Positions 1-5,880 of a stretch of 5,880 nt of DNA are shown piece after piece. The notes below the pieces were generated by a model. That model worked only from the letters and a program-made list of their open reading frames with translations. It searched no databases and was not told where the DNA came from. The position numbers and the translations under genes are program-made. The first letter of the stretch is position 1; every line of letters starts with the position of its first letter. Origin of the DNA: Spirochaetaceae bacterium (lineage in GTDB: Bacteria; Spirochaetota; Spirochaetia; DSM-27196; SLAA01); the NCBI GenBank assembly GCA_003564775.1, contig PXEI01000491.1, positions 1 through 5,880 on the forward strand, in the 5' to 3' direction.

Positions 1-1137
1 ATCAAGGAATTTGTAACCGAGATTCGAGAGACCAAACTTGGGCCGGAGAAAATCACTCGGGATATTCCTAACACCTCGGAACGCGCATTGGATCAGCTGG
101 ACGATGAAGGGGTGGTGCGTGTTGGGGCCAAAGTTGGTTCTGGATACATTCTGGTTGGTAAGGTGACACCAAAAAGTGAGACCGAGACTACACCGGAGTT
201 CAAGCTCCTTAACTCAATTTTTGGAGAGAAAGCCAAGGAGGTGCGCGACACTAGTCTGCGAGTGCCTCACGGAATTGACGGAACGGTTATCGACGTTCAG
301 CGTCTGCGCAGGGGGGAAGGCGACGACCTAAGCCCAGGCGTGGAAGAAGTTGTCAAGGTGCTTATTGCCACCAAGCGAAAGCTGCGTGAAGGTGACAAAA
401 TGGCCGGACGTCATGGTAACAAGGGTGTTATCGCCAAAGTTCTTCCTGAAGAAGACATGCCTTATACCGCTGACGGTACTCCGTTGGAGATTTGTTTGAA
501 TCCGCTTGGTGTTCCTTCTCGTATGAATCTTGGCCAGATTCTTGAAACCGAACTCGGTTGGGCTGCAAAGTGGCTTGATGAGTGGTACGCAACTCCCGTA
601 TTTGAGTCGGCTACGAACGAGCAGATCGCCGCAAAGCTTACCGAGGCCGGTCTGCCGACGAGTTCCAAGACCACCTTGTTCGATGGGCGTACTGGCGAGC
701 GATTTGAGAACGACGTAATGTGCGGGTACATGTATGTGCTGAAGCTGCATCACCTTATCGACGATAAGATGCATGCCCGATCAACCGGTCCTTACTCGCT
801 TGTGACCCAGCAACCGCTGGGCGGTAAGGCTCAGTTTGGCGGACAGCGTCTTGGAGAGATGGAGGTCTGGGCTCTTGAGGCTTATGGTGCAGCAAATACC
901 CTCCAGGAATTACTGACAATTAAGAGTGACGATATGAATGGTCGCGCCAAGATCTATGAAAGCATTGTTAAAGGTGAGCCTTCAAGCTCCGCAGGAGTTC
1001 CTGAGTCCTTTAATGTGCTTGTTCAGGAGCTGCGTGGACTGGCGTTAGATATCTCGATTTTCGACTCGAAGGGCAAGCAGGTTCCTCTTACCGAACGTGA
1101 CGAGGAACTGATCAACCGTAAAGGCAGCAACTTCTAG
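1..1137 (+). CDS. rpoB: DNA-directed RNA polymerase subunit beta (RpoB), C-terminal 378 residues, 5' truncated by the window edge
   Basis: Beta is one of the two large catalytic subunits of RNA polymerase. The frame is open from base 1 to the TAG at 1135-1137, so the gene starts before the window. The TTG at 88 is internal and not a start. Numbering codons from base 1, visible family motifs are GKVTPKSE (53-60), the active-site block GDKMAGRHGNKG (131-142) with lysines 133 and 141 matching E. coli K1065 and K1073, NPLGVPSRMN (167-176), DDKMHARSTGPYSLVTQQPLGGKAQFGGQR (254-283) and GEMEVWALEAYGAA (285-298), the last two leading into the C-terminal part that packs against beta'. TVIDVQ (95-100) is followed within eight residues by GDDLSPGV, so the roughly 100-residue insertion found here in E. 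coli is absent. The tail ending PLTERDEELINRKGSNF resembles treponeme-type RpoB. The rifampicin-binding region lies upstream, outside the window. rpoC follows after 83 bases and is probably cotranscribed. Identity is certain; the lineage is inferred. Confidence 0.98.
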   Translation: MKEFVTEIRETKLGPEKITRDIPNTSERALDQLDDEGVVRVGAKVGSGYILVGKVTPKSETETTPEFKLLNSIFGEKAKEVRDTSLRVPHGIDGTVIDVQRLRRGEGDDLSPGVEEVVKVLIATKRKLREGDKMAGRHGNKGVIAKVLPEEDMPYTADGTPLEICLNPLGVPSRMNLGQILETELGWAAKWLDEWYATPVFESATNEQIAAKLTEAGLPTSSKTTLFDGRTGERFENDVMCGYMYVLKLHHLIDDKMHARSTGPYSLVTQQPLGGKAQFGGQRLGEMEVWALEAYGAANTLQELLTIKSDDMNGRAKIYESIVKGEPSSSAGVPESFNVLVQELRGLALDISIFDSKGKQVPLTERDEELINRKGSNF

Positions 1138-1163
1138 AGTTGAGGCAGCCGGGTGGAGAAAAG

Positions 1164-1220
1164 ATGCCGGATGAGACGATGTGCGAGTTTCGGGAACAGC
1201 GCAGCAGGAGGCGGAGATAG
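1164..1220 (+). other. Candidate 18-codon leader ORF abutting rpoC (unproven)
   Basis: In the rpoB-rpoC spacer an ATG at 1164 opens a frame encoding MPDETMCEFREQRSRRRR and ends in TAG at 1218-1220, directly next to the rpoC ATG at 1221 and in the same frame as rpoC. A GGAG at 1155-1158 lies 5 bases before the ATG and could serve as a ribosome binding site. Codons 15 and 16 are AGG AGG, the same six bases that form the rpoC Shine-Dalgarno sequence. If translated, ribosomes ending on this ORF would sit over the rpoC start, allowing coupled re-initiation. The peptide resembles no family I recognise. A frame this short can occur by chance, so translation is inference only. Confidence 0.25.
1206..1211 (+). 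promoter_or_regulatory. Ribosome binding site of rpoC
   Basis: AGGAGG, a full match to the Shine-Dalgarno core, ends 9 bases before the ATG at 1221. It supports that start over the in-frame ATG at 1251. The same bases lie inside the candidate leader ORF that ends at 1220. Confidence 0.85.
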
Positions 1221-4200
1221 ATGAGAGAAATTCAAGATTTCGATAGCATAATGATTCAACTGGCCTCACCTGAAAAGGTGCGGGCTTGGAGCTACGGAGA
1301 GGTTAAGAAACCGGAGACCATCAATTATCGCACGCTGCGTCCGGAGAAGGACGGATTGTTCTGTGAGCGCATCTTTGGTACCACCAAGGAGTGGGAGTGT
1401 TACTGTGGCAAGTTCAAGTCCATTCGCTATAAAGGCGTAATTTGTGACCGCTGCGGTGTAGAGGTAACCCATTTTAAGGTTCGCCGGGAACGTATGGGGC
1501 ATATTGAGCTGGCCTCGCCGGTATCTCATATCTGGTACTATCGCTCGGTGCCGTCGCGAATGGGTCTTCTGTTGGACCTGACTATCTCCGCGCTGCGATC
1601 CATCCTGTATTACGAGAAATATATCGTCATTGATGCGGGTGATACCGACCTGAAAAAAATGGATCTCCTGACCGAGGAAGACTACGCCGAGGCGAAGGAT
1701 CGCTATGGATTGGGTTTTTCCGCCGGAATTGGAGCGGAAGCGGTACGCACGTTGCTTGAGGGTCTGGATCTAGACTCGCTCTCGGCCGAGTTGCGAGTAG
1801 AGATGGTCGAAAAGGGCGCAAAAGCAGACAAGCGCTTGCTTAAGCGTATCGAGATCGTTGAGAACTTCCGCGACTCAGGCAATCGTCCCGAATGGATGAT
1901 CTTAGACGTTATTCCGGTTATTCCGCCGGAACTACGACCCATGGTTCAGCTGGACGGTGGCCGCTTTGCGACATCGGACCTAAATGACCTCTATCGTCGC
2001 GTAATCAATAGAAACAATCGACTGAAGCGGCTCATCGCGCTCAATGCCCCTGATATCATCATTCGAAATGAAAAACGGATGTTGCAAGAGGCGGTTGATG
2101 CACTGTTCGACAACTCGAAAAAGAAGCGTGTTGTCAAAGGGGCGTCAAACCGGCCGCTTAAGAGCCTCTCGGACATGCTTAAGGGTAAGCAGGGTAGGTT
2201 CCGTCAGAACCTGCTTGGTAAGCGTGTAGACTACTCAGGCCGTTCGGTCATTGTGGTCGGTCCCGAGCTTAAGCTGCATCAGTGTGGTTTGCCGACCAAG
2301 ATGGCTCTTGAGCTATACAAGCCCTTTATTATGAAGAAGCTGGTTGAGAAGGATGTTGTCTACAACATCAAGAAGGCCAAGACACTTGTTGAACAGGAAA
2401 CGCCCGAAGTATGGGCAGTGCTCGATGAAGTTGTTAAGGAGCATCCGGTACTCTTGAACCGCGCGCCCACGCTGCACCGGTTGGGTATACAGGCGTTTGA
2501 GCCTGTTCTTGTTGGGGGCAAGGCGATTCGGCTCCATCCCCTCGTTTGTCATGCTTTTAACGCTGACTTTGATGGTGACCAGATGGCGGTTCATGTTCCG
2601 CTGACACAGGCGGCGCAGATAGAGTGTTGGATGCTCATGATTCCATCTCGAAATCTTCTGAATCCCGCTAACGGGGATCCTATTGTGTTCCCCTCACAAG
2701 ACATGGTGCTTGGAATTAACTACATGACACGTGATCGTCCGGGAGCCAAAGGTGAGGGGCGTTACTATAGCTGTCCTGATGAAGTGCTCATGGCTCGCGA
2801 TGCCGGAGCCGTAGATTATCAGGCGTTGGTCAAGGTGAGAATTAACGGTGAGCTGGTAGAGACTACCGCTGGACGGATCGTGCTGAATGCTGATCTCCCA
2901 CCGGAAGTAGGGTTTGTAAACTACTCCATGGGTGAGAAGGAGCTTCGTAAGCTCATAGCCCGTGTGTATGCCGAGCATGGGCCACATACCACAGTTCGCA
3001 TGCTGGACACGATCAAAGATATGGGCTTCCGCTACGCGACGCTCTTTGGCGCTACGATCGGCATGGACGACATCATGATTCCCGATGTGAAGGTGGAGAT
3101 GATCGGTGCGGCGAACACAGCGGTCGAATCAATTCAGAAACAGTACATGCAGGGACATATTACCAACGAAGAGCGCTACAACCGGGTCGTTGAGGTATGG
3201 AGTAAGGCGAACGAAGATCTTACCAACACCATGATGAGCACCCTCAAGGAAGACCGAGGCGGGTTCAACCCGGTTTACATGATGGCAAACTCAGGTGCTC
3301 GTGGTAGTCGAGGCCAGATTCGTCAGCTGGCAGGTATGCGCGGACTTATGGCTAAACCTTCCGGTGATATTATTGAGCTTCCTATTCGGTCAAACTTTAA
3401 AGAGGGCCTTTCGGTCATCGAGTTCTTTATCTCTACGAACGGTGCTCGAAAAGGTCTGGCGGATACCGCGCTCAAGACGGCGGACGCCGGTTACTTAACT
3501 CGCCGTCTCGTCGATATCGCCCAGGATGTGGTGGTAAACGTAGAGGACTGCGGGACAATTAACGGCCTCGAAATGAAGGCGTTAAAGGATGGAGAGGAAG
3601 TAGTTGAACGCCTCTCGGACCGGATTAAGGGTAGGTTTACCCTTGAGCGCGTGAAGCACCCCATAAACGGTGAAGTTTTTGTTGATGTTAACGAAGAGGT
3701 GAGCGACGAGGTCGCAGAGGCCATTGAGGAAGCCGGTATAGAGTCGGTGCGCATTCGCACGGTGCTTACATGTGAGGCTCGCTACGGCGTCTGTCGCAAG
3801 TGTTACGGACGTAACCTTGCCGATAACCGTACAGTAAATATCGGTGAGGCCGTAGGCATTATCGCCGCCCAGTCTATTGGGCAACCGGGAACGCAGCTCA
3901 CCATGCGTACCTTCCATATTGGTGGTGCTGCGACCAAAGCATCTGAGGACAACCGCATCTTCCTCAAATACCCGGTCTTTGTGCGGCGGATCGAGGGGCA
4001 GTTTGTAGATATCGATGAAAAGACTCGATTGTTTACTCGAAAAGGCAAGGTCTTTGTTGCTCGCGTTCTGCAAAAAATTGAGCTCCAGAAGGGTGACAAA
4101 CTCCTGGTCGCCGATGACGACAAGATTGTGAAAGGCCAGGCGGTGCTCACCCGCGGTAAGGAAGAGGTGCTTGCTGGTGACAATGCGTACGGGGTGCTCA

Positions 4201-5447
4201 TGGACAATGCCCTGGTGTTGGTGGCGCAGGAACAGCGGGTTGAGGTGCGTAACGGTGCTCAGCTGCTGGTCTCGGAAGGAGATATTGTTGAGTCGGAAGA
4301 ATCAATAGCGACATTCGACCCTTTCAGCGAACCAATAATCGCGGAGCATAACGGTACTATCGTTTTCGAAGATATCGTGCAGGGAACCACTCTCAAGGAA
4401 GAGTTGAACGAGGACACCGGTAGATTTGAGAAAAAAATCACTGAGTTCTCGCTCGAAAGCCTTCAGCCTCGACTGGTCATTAAGGATGAAGACGGCACAG
4501 AGCTTGCGCAGTACTATCTTCCGGGTGCTTCCTATCTCAACGTTGAGAATGGTGAAGAGGTTAAGGCCGGGCGCACCTTGGCAAAGCTGCTACGAGAAAG
4601 TGCCAAGACCGGGGATATCACCGGTGGTCTACCACGAGTAGGTGAGTTGTTTGAGGCTCGGCGACCAAAGAACGCAGCGGTGCTTTCGCAAATTACCGGG
4701 ACGGTGTATTTTCGGCCGGTTGCAAAGGGAAAACGAGTCATCGTTGTTGAAGATCCGTACGGCAATGAGTACAAGCATCTCATTCCCATGGGTAAGCACC
4801 TGCTTGTGCGCGAGGGCGATCCTGTTGACGCGGGTGAGCCGCTCTGTGAGGGCGCTACCGACCCCCACGATGTGCTCCAGATCCTTGGTGAGAATGCGCT
4901 TCAGCGGTTCTTGGTGAACGAGGTGCAGGAGGTGTACCGGTTGCAAGGTGTTGCGATCAACGACAAGCACATTGGAGTTATTATCCGTCAAATGATGCGC
5001 AAGGTGGAGATCATGCAGGTTGGTGATACCAACCTTATCCATGGGCAACAGGTTGATAAGTACAAGTTCAATGAAGTGAATCGTAAGGTAATGAAAGATG
5101 GCGGACAGCCCGCTGTCGGACGTCCGGTGCTGCTTGGCATTACGCGTGCATCGCTGAATATAGAGTCATTCTTCTCGGCGGCGAGCTTTCAGGAGACCAC
5201 TCGCGTCTTGACGAACGCTGCAATTGCCGGGGCCTCGGACGAGCTTCGTGGACTGAAAGAGAACGTCATTATCGGGCGGCTGATACCAGCTGGTACGGGC
5301 ATGCGTGGCTACAAGAATGTAAAGCTGTATGACGAGAACCGTGAAGATCTTGATGTTCGGATGCAGCAGATAGTAGAACAACGTGCGCGTGAGCGTGTTG
5401 AGGAAACCGAGGAAGAAGACATCAAGGAAGAAGCCGAGACCTACTGA
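1221..5447 (+). CDS. rpoC: DNA-directed RNA polymerase subunit beta' (RpoC), complete, 1408 residues
   Basis: Beta' forms the clamp and most of the active centre of RNA polymerase and holds the catalytic magnesium. Domains in order: the N-terminal zinc finger with C60, C62, C75 and C78; the clamp coiled-coil that binds sigma (about 250-300, including DLYRRVINRNNRLKR); the lid/switch block KGKQGRFRQNLLGKRVDYSG (321-340); the NADFDGDQM motif (447-455) with magnesium-binding D449, D451 and D453; the F-loop region GARGSRGQIRQLAGMRG (692-708); the bridge helix (about 732-770); the second zinc site C777, C851, C858 and C861, with the same spacing as in E. coli; and the trigger loop with M895 and H899. 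A long insertion splits the trigger loop (about 906-1131) before DITGGLPRVGELFEARRP (1132-1149). The C-terminus (1390-1408) is strongly acidic. The length is close to E. coli's 1407. The ATG at 1221 is chosen for its AGGAGG site and the MREIQDFDS start known from treponeme RpoC. No frameshift or missing key residue was seen. Confidence 0.99.
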   Translation: MREIQDFDSIMIQLASPEKVRAWSYGEVKKPETINYRTLRPEKDGLFCERIFGTTKEWECYCGKFKSIRYKGVICDRCGVEVTHFKVRRERMGHIELASPVSHIWYYRSVPSRMGLLLDLTISALRSILYYEKYIVIDAGDTDLKKMDLLTEEDYAEAKDRYGLGFSAGIGAEAVRTLLEGLDLDSLSAELRVEMVEKGAKADKRLLKRIEIVENFRDSGNRPEWMILDVIPVIPPELRPMVQLDGGRFATSDLNDLYRRVINRNNRLKRLIALNAPDIIIRNEKRMLQEAVDALFDNSKKKRVVKGASNRPLKSLSDMLKGKQGRFRQNLLGKRVDYSGRSVIVVGPELKLHQCGLPTKMALELYKPFIMKKLVEKDVVYNIKKAKTLVEQETPEVWAVLDEVVKEHPVLLNRAPTLHRLGIQAFEPVLVGGKAIRLHPLVCHAFNADFDGDQMAVHVPLTQAAQIECWMLMIPSRNLLNPANGDPIVFPSQDMVLGINYMTRDRPGAKGEGRYYSCPDEVLMARDAGAVDYQALVKVRINGELVETTAGRIVLNADLPPEVGFVNYSMGEKELRKLIARVYAEHGPHTTVRMLDTIKDMGFRYATLFGATIGMDDIMIPDVKVEMIGAANTAVESIQKQYMQGHITNEERYNRVVEVWSKANEDLTNTMMSTLKEDRGGFNPVYMMANSGARGSRGQIRQLAGMRGLMAKPSGDIIELPIRSNFKEGLSVIEFFISTNGARKGLADTALKTADAGYLTRRLVDIAQDVVVNVEDCGTINGLEMKALKDGEEVVERLSDRIKGRFTLERVKHPINGEVFVDVNEEVSDEVAEAIEEAGIESVRIRTVLTCEARYGVCRKCYGRNLADNRTVNIGEAVGIIAAQSIGQPGTQLTMRTFHIGGAATKASEDNRIFLKYPVFVRRIEGQFVDIDEKTRLFTRKGKVFVARVLQKIELQKGDKLLVADDDKIVKGQAVLTRGKEEVLAGDNAYGVLMDNALVLVAQEQRVEVRNGAQLLVSEGDIVESEESIATFDPFSEPIIAEHNGTIVFEDIVQGTTLKEELNEDTGRFEKKITEFSLESLQPRLVIKDEDGTELAQYYLPGASYLNVENGEEVKAGRTLAKLLRESAKTGDITGGLPRVGELFEARRPKNAAVLSQITGTVYFRPVAKGKRVIVVEDPYGNEYKHLIPMGKHLLVREGDPVDAGEPLCEGATDPHDVLQILGENALQRFLVNEVQEVYRLQGVAINDKHIGVIIRQMMRKVEIMQVGDTNLIHGQQVDKYKFNEVNRKVMKDGGQPAVGRPVLLGITRASLNIESFFSAASFQETTRVLTNAAIAGASDELRGLKENVIIGRLIPAGTGMRGYKNVKLYDENREDLDVRMQQIVEQRARERVEETEEEDIKEEAETY

Positions 5448-5472
5448 GTCTCGGCGGGCTCGATGATTTTTT
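5433..5472 (+). terminator. Hairpin straddling the rpoC stop codon, possible weak terminator
   Basis: GCCGAGAC (5433-5440) and GTCTCGGC (5448-5455) form a perfect 8-bp GC-rich stem. The 7-base loop CTACTGA contains the last rpoC codon and the TGA stop. A run of six T lies at 5467-5472, but 11 bases separate it from the stem. An ideal intrinsic terminator has the T run next to the stem, so this one may be inefficient, may act as an RNA 3'-end stabiliser, or may only attenuate read-through into rpsL. Confidence 0.4.
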
Positions 5473-5482
5473 CGCCAACGTA

Positions 5483-5511
5483 TTGACTTTTTAATATGAG
5501 CTTGCTACAGT
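5483..5511 (+). promoter_or_regulatory. Predicted sigma-70-type promoter for rpsL
   Basis: A -35 element TTGACT (5483-5488, five of six consensus bases) is followed by a 17-base spacer and a -10 element TACAGT (5506-5511, four of six). TGC at 5503-5505 gives an extended -10. The region is more AT-rich than the genes around it. Transcription would start near 5517-5519, giving a leader of about 30 bases before the rpsL ATG. The position, in a 102-base gap after the rpoC hairpin, fits a start of the str (rpsL) transcription unit separate from rpoBC. Confidence 0.6.
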
Positions 5512-5531
5512 GCAGGCTCCACGGCGACGCT

Positions 5532-5536
5532 AGGAG
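5532..5536 (+). promoter_or_regulatory. Ribosome binding site of rpsL
   Basis: AGGAG precedes the ATG at 5550 by 13 bases, longer than the usual 5-9. No better in-frame start exists nearby, and the encoded MPTINQLIRKG is the standard S12 start, so the start is kept despite the spacing. Confidence 0.55.
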
Positions 5537-5549
5537 ATTTGAAACAACT

Positions 5550-5880
5550 ATGCCGACAATTAATCAGCTGATCCGCAAGGGTCGCAAAACACAGTTGAAG
5601 AAAACAAAGTCCCCCGCACTGCAAGAATGCCCGCAGAAGCGTGGGGTTTGTACTCGTGTAATGACAATTACCCCAAAGAAGCCAAACTCGGCTCTGCGGA
5701 AAGTTGCTCGTGTACGTCTGACAAATGGAATTGAGGCTACGGCTTATATTCCTGGTATTGGTCACAACCTCCAGGAGCCCTCTGTTGTGTTGCTGCGTGG
5801 TGGTCGTGTAAAAGACCTTCCAGGTGTACGTTATCATATTGTGCGTGGTGCCAAGGATACGCTCGGCGTTGATGTCCGAC
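5550..5880 (+). CDS. rpsL: 30S ribosomal protein S12 (RpsL), first 110 codons, 3' truncated by the window edge
   Basis: S12 sits at the decoding centre of the small ribosomal subunit and helps check codon-anticodon pairing. Translation from ATG 5550 gives MPTINQLIRKGRK, then the conserved CPQKRGVCTRV (27-37), TPKKPNSALRKV (41-52), VRLTNG (55-60), GHNLQEPSVVLLRGGRVKDLPGVRYH (71-96) and IVRGAKDTLGV. S12 is usually about 124 residues, so only some 14 codons are missing beyond 5880. Lysines 43 and 88, where changes commonly give streptomycin resistance, are both present, which predicts the sensitive form at these sites. D89 in KDLPG is the position that RimO methylthiolates in E. coli; whether this organism does so is unknown. 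The gene follows rpoC by 102 bases and has its own predicted promoter. In many bacteria rpsG and fusA follow, but they would lie outside the window. The reading frame is uninterrupted to the edge. Confidence 0.98.
   Translation, partial: MPTINQLIRKGRKTQLKKTKSPALQECPQKRGVCTRVMTITPKKPNSALRKVARVRLTNGIEATAYIPGIGHNLQEPSVVLLRGGRVKDLPGVRYHIVRGAKDTLGVDVR

Noticed and set aside
88..90. TTG as a start codon for a 349-residue protein
   Set aside because: The same frame continues upstream to base 1 with conserved RpoB sequence (TKLGPEKITRDIPN), so this is an internal leucine codon.
328..774. Antisense open frame of 148 codons over rpoB
   Set aside because: It lies wholly opposite a conserved rpoB segment, has no recognisable domain and no convincing ribosome site, and is explained as a shadow of the coding strand.
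1149..1170. Hairpin from two CCGG copies in the rpoB-rpoC spacer
   Set aside because: Only 4 bp can pair and the stem cannot be extended inward or outward; too weak to call a regulatory structure.
3582..4073. Antisense open frame of 163 codons over rpoC
   Set aside because: It is opposite the conserved zinc-site and trigger-loop coding region; its sequence resembles no family and codon constraint on the + strand accounts for the open frame.
4629..5048. Antisense open frame of 139 codons over the 3' part of rpoC
   Set aside because: It is opposite a highly conserved beta' region, with no independent evidence of expression or homology.
5453..5476. Second hairpin GGCG/CGCC after rpoC enclosing the T run
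   Set aside because: Only 4 bp with a 16-base loop, and it competes with the stronger 8-bp stem at 5433-5455.
5505..5837. Antisense open frame of 110 codons covering the rpsL start
   Set aside because: The + strand encodes an unmistakable S12 here, and the antisense product has no recognisable features.

Overview
The window is a piece of core bacterial chromosome. It holds the 3' end of rpoB (RNA polymerase beta), the complete rpoC (beta'), and the first 110 codons of rpsL (ribosomal protein S12), all on the + strand. No mobile element, CRISPR array, tRNA or rRNA was seen. The protein sequences point to the Spirochaetota, most likely a free-living or host-associated member of the Spirochaetales (Spirochaeta/Treponema-like). 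The evidence is the RpoC start MREIQDFDS, the RpoB tail ending near PLTERDEELIN, and a short RpoB without the large insertion seen in E. coli. The base composition is roughly balanced, which argues against the very AT-rich Borrelia group. This assignment rests on remembered family sequences, not on a search.

Layout: rpoB enters from the left edge and stops at 1137. An 83-base spacer follows, with a strong AGGAGG ribosome binding site for rpoC. Inside the spacer is a possible 18-codon leader ORF whose stop codon directly abuts the rpoC ATG, in the same frame. rpoC fills 1221-5447 and carries all the expected catalytic, zinc-binding and mobile elements, plus a long insertion in the trigger loop. 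A perfect 8-bp inverted repeat straddles the rpoC stop codon. About 30 bases further on is a good sigma-70-type promoter (TTGACT, 17-base spacer, TGC-extended TACAGT). rpsL begins at 5550 and runs off the right edge.

How they work together: beta and beta' form the active-site cleft of RNA polymerase, and S12 forms part of the decoding centre of the 30S subunit. The rpoB-rpoC-rpsL order is a known bacterial arrangement that joins the rpoBC and str operons. The hairpin and promoter between rpoC and rpsL suggest that rpsL and whatever follows it can be transcribed apart from rpoBC. The window is largely ordinary housekeeping DNA. The observations most worth a second look are the candidate leader ORF before rpoC, the rpoC/rpsL boundary signals, and the enlarged first half of the beta' trigger-loop insertion.
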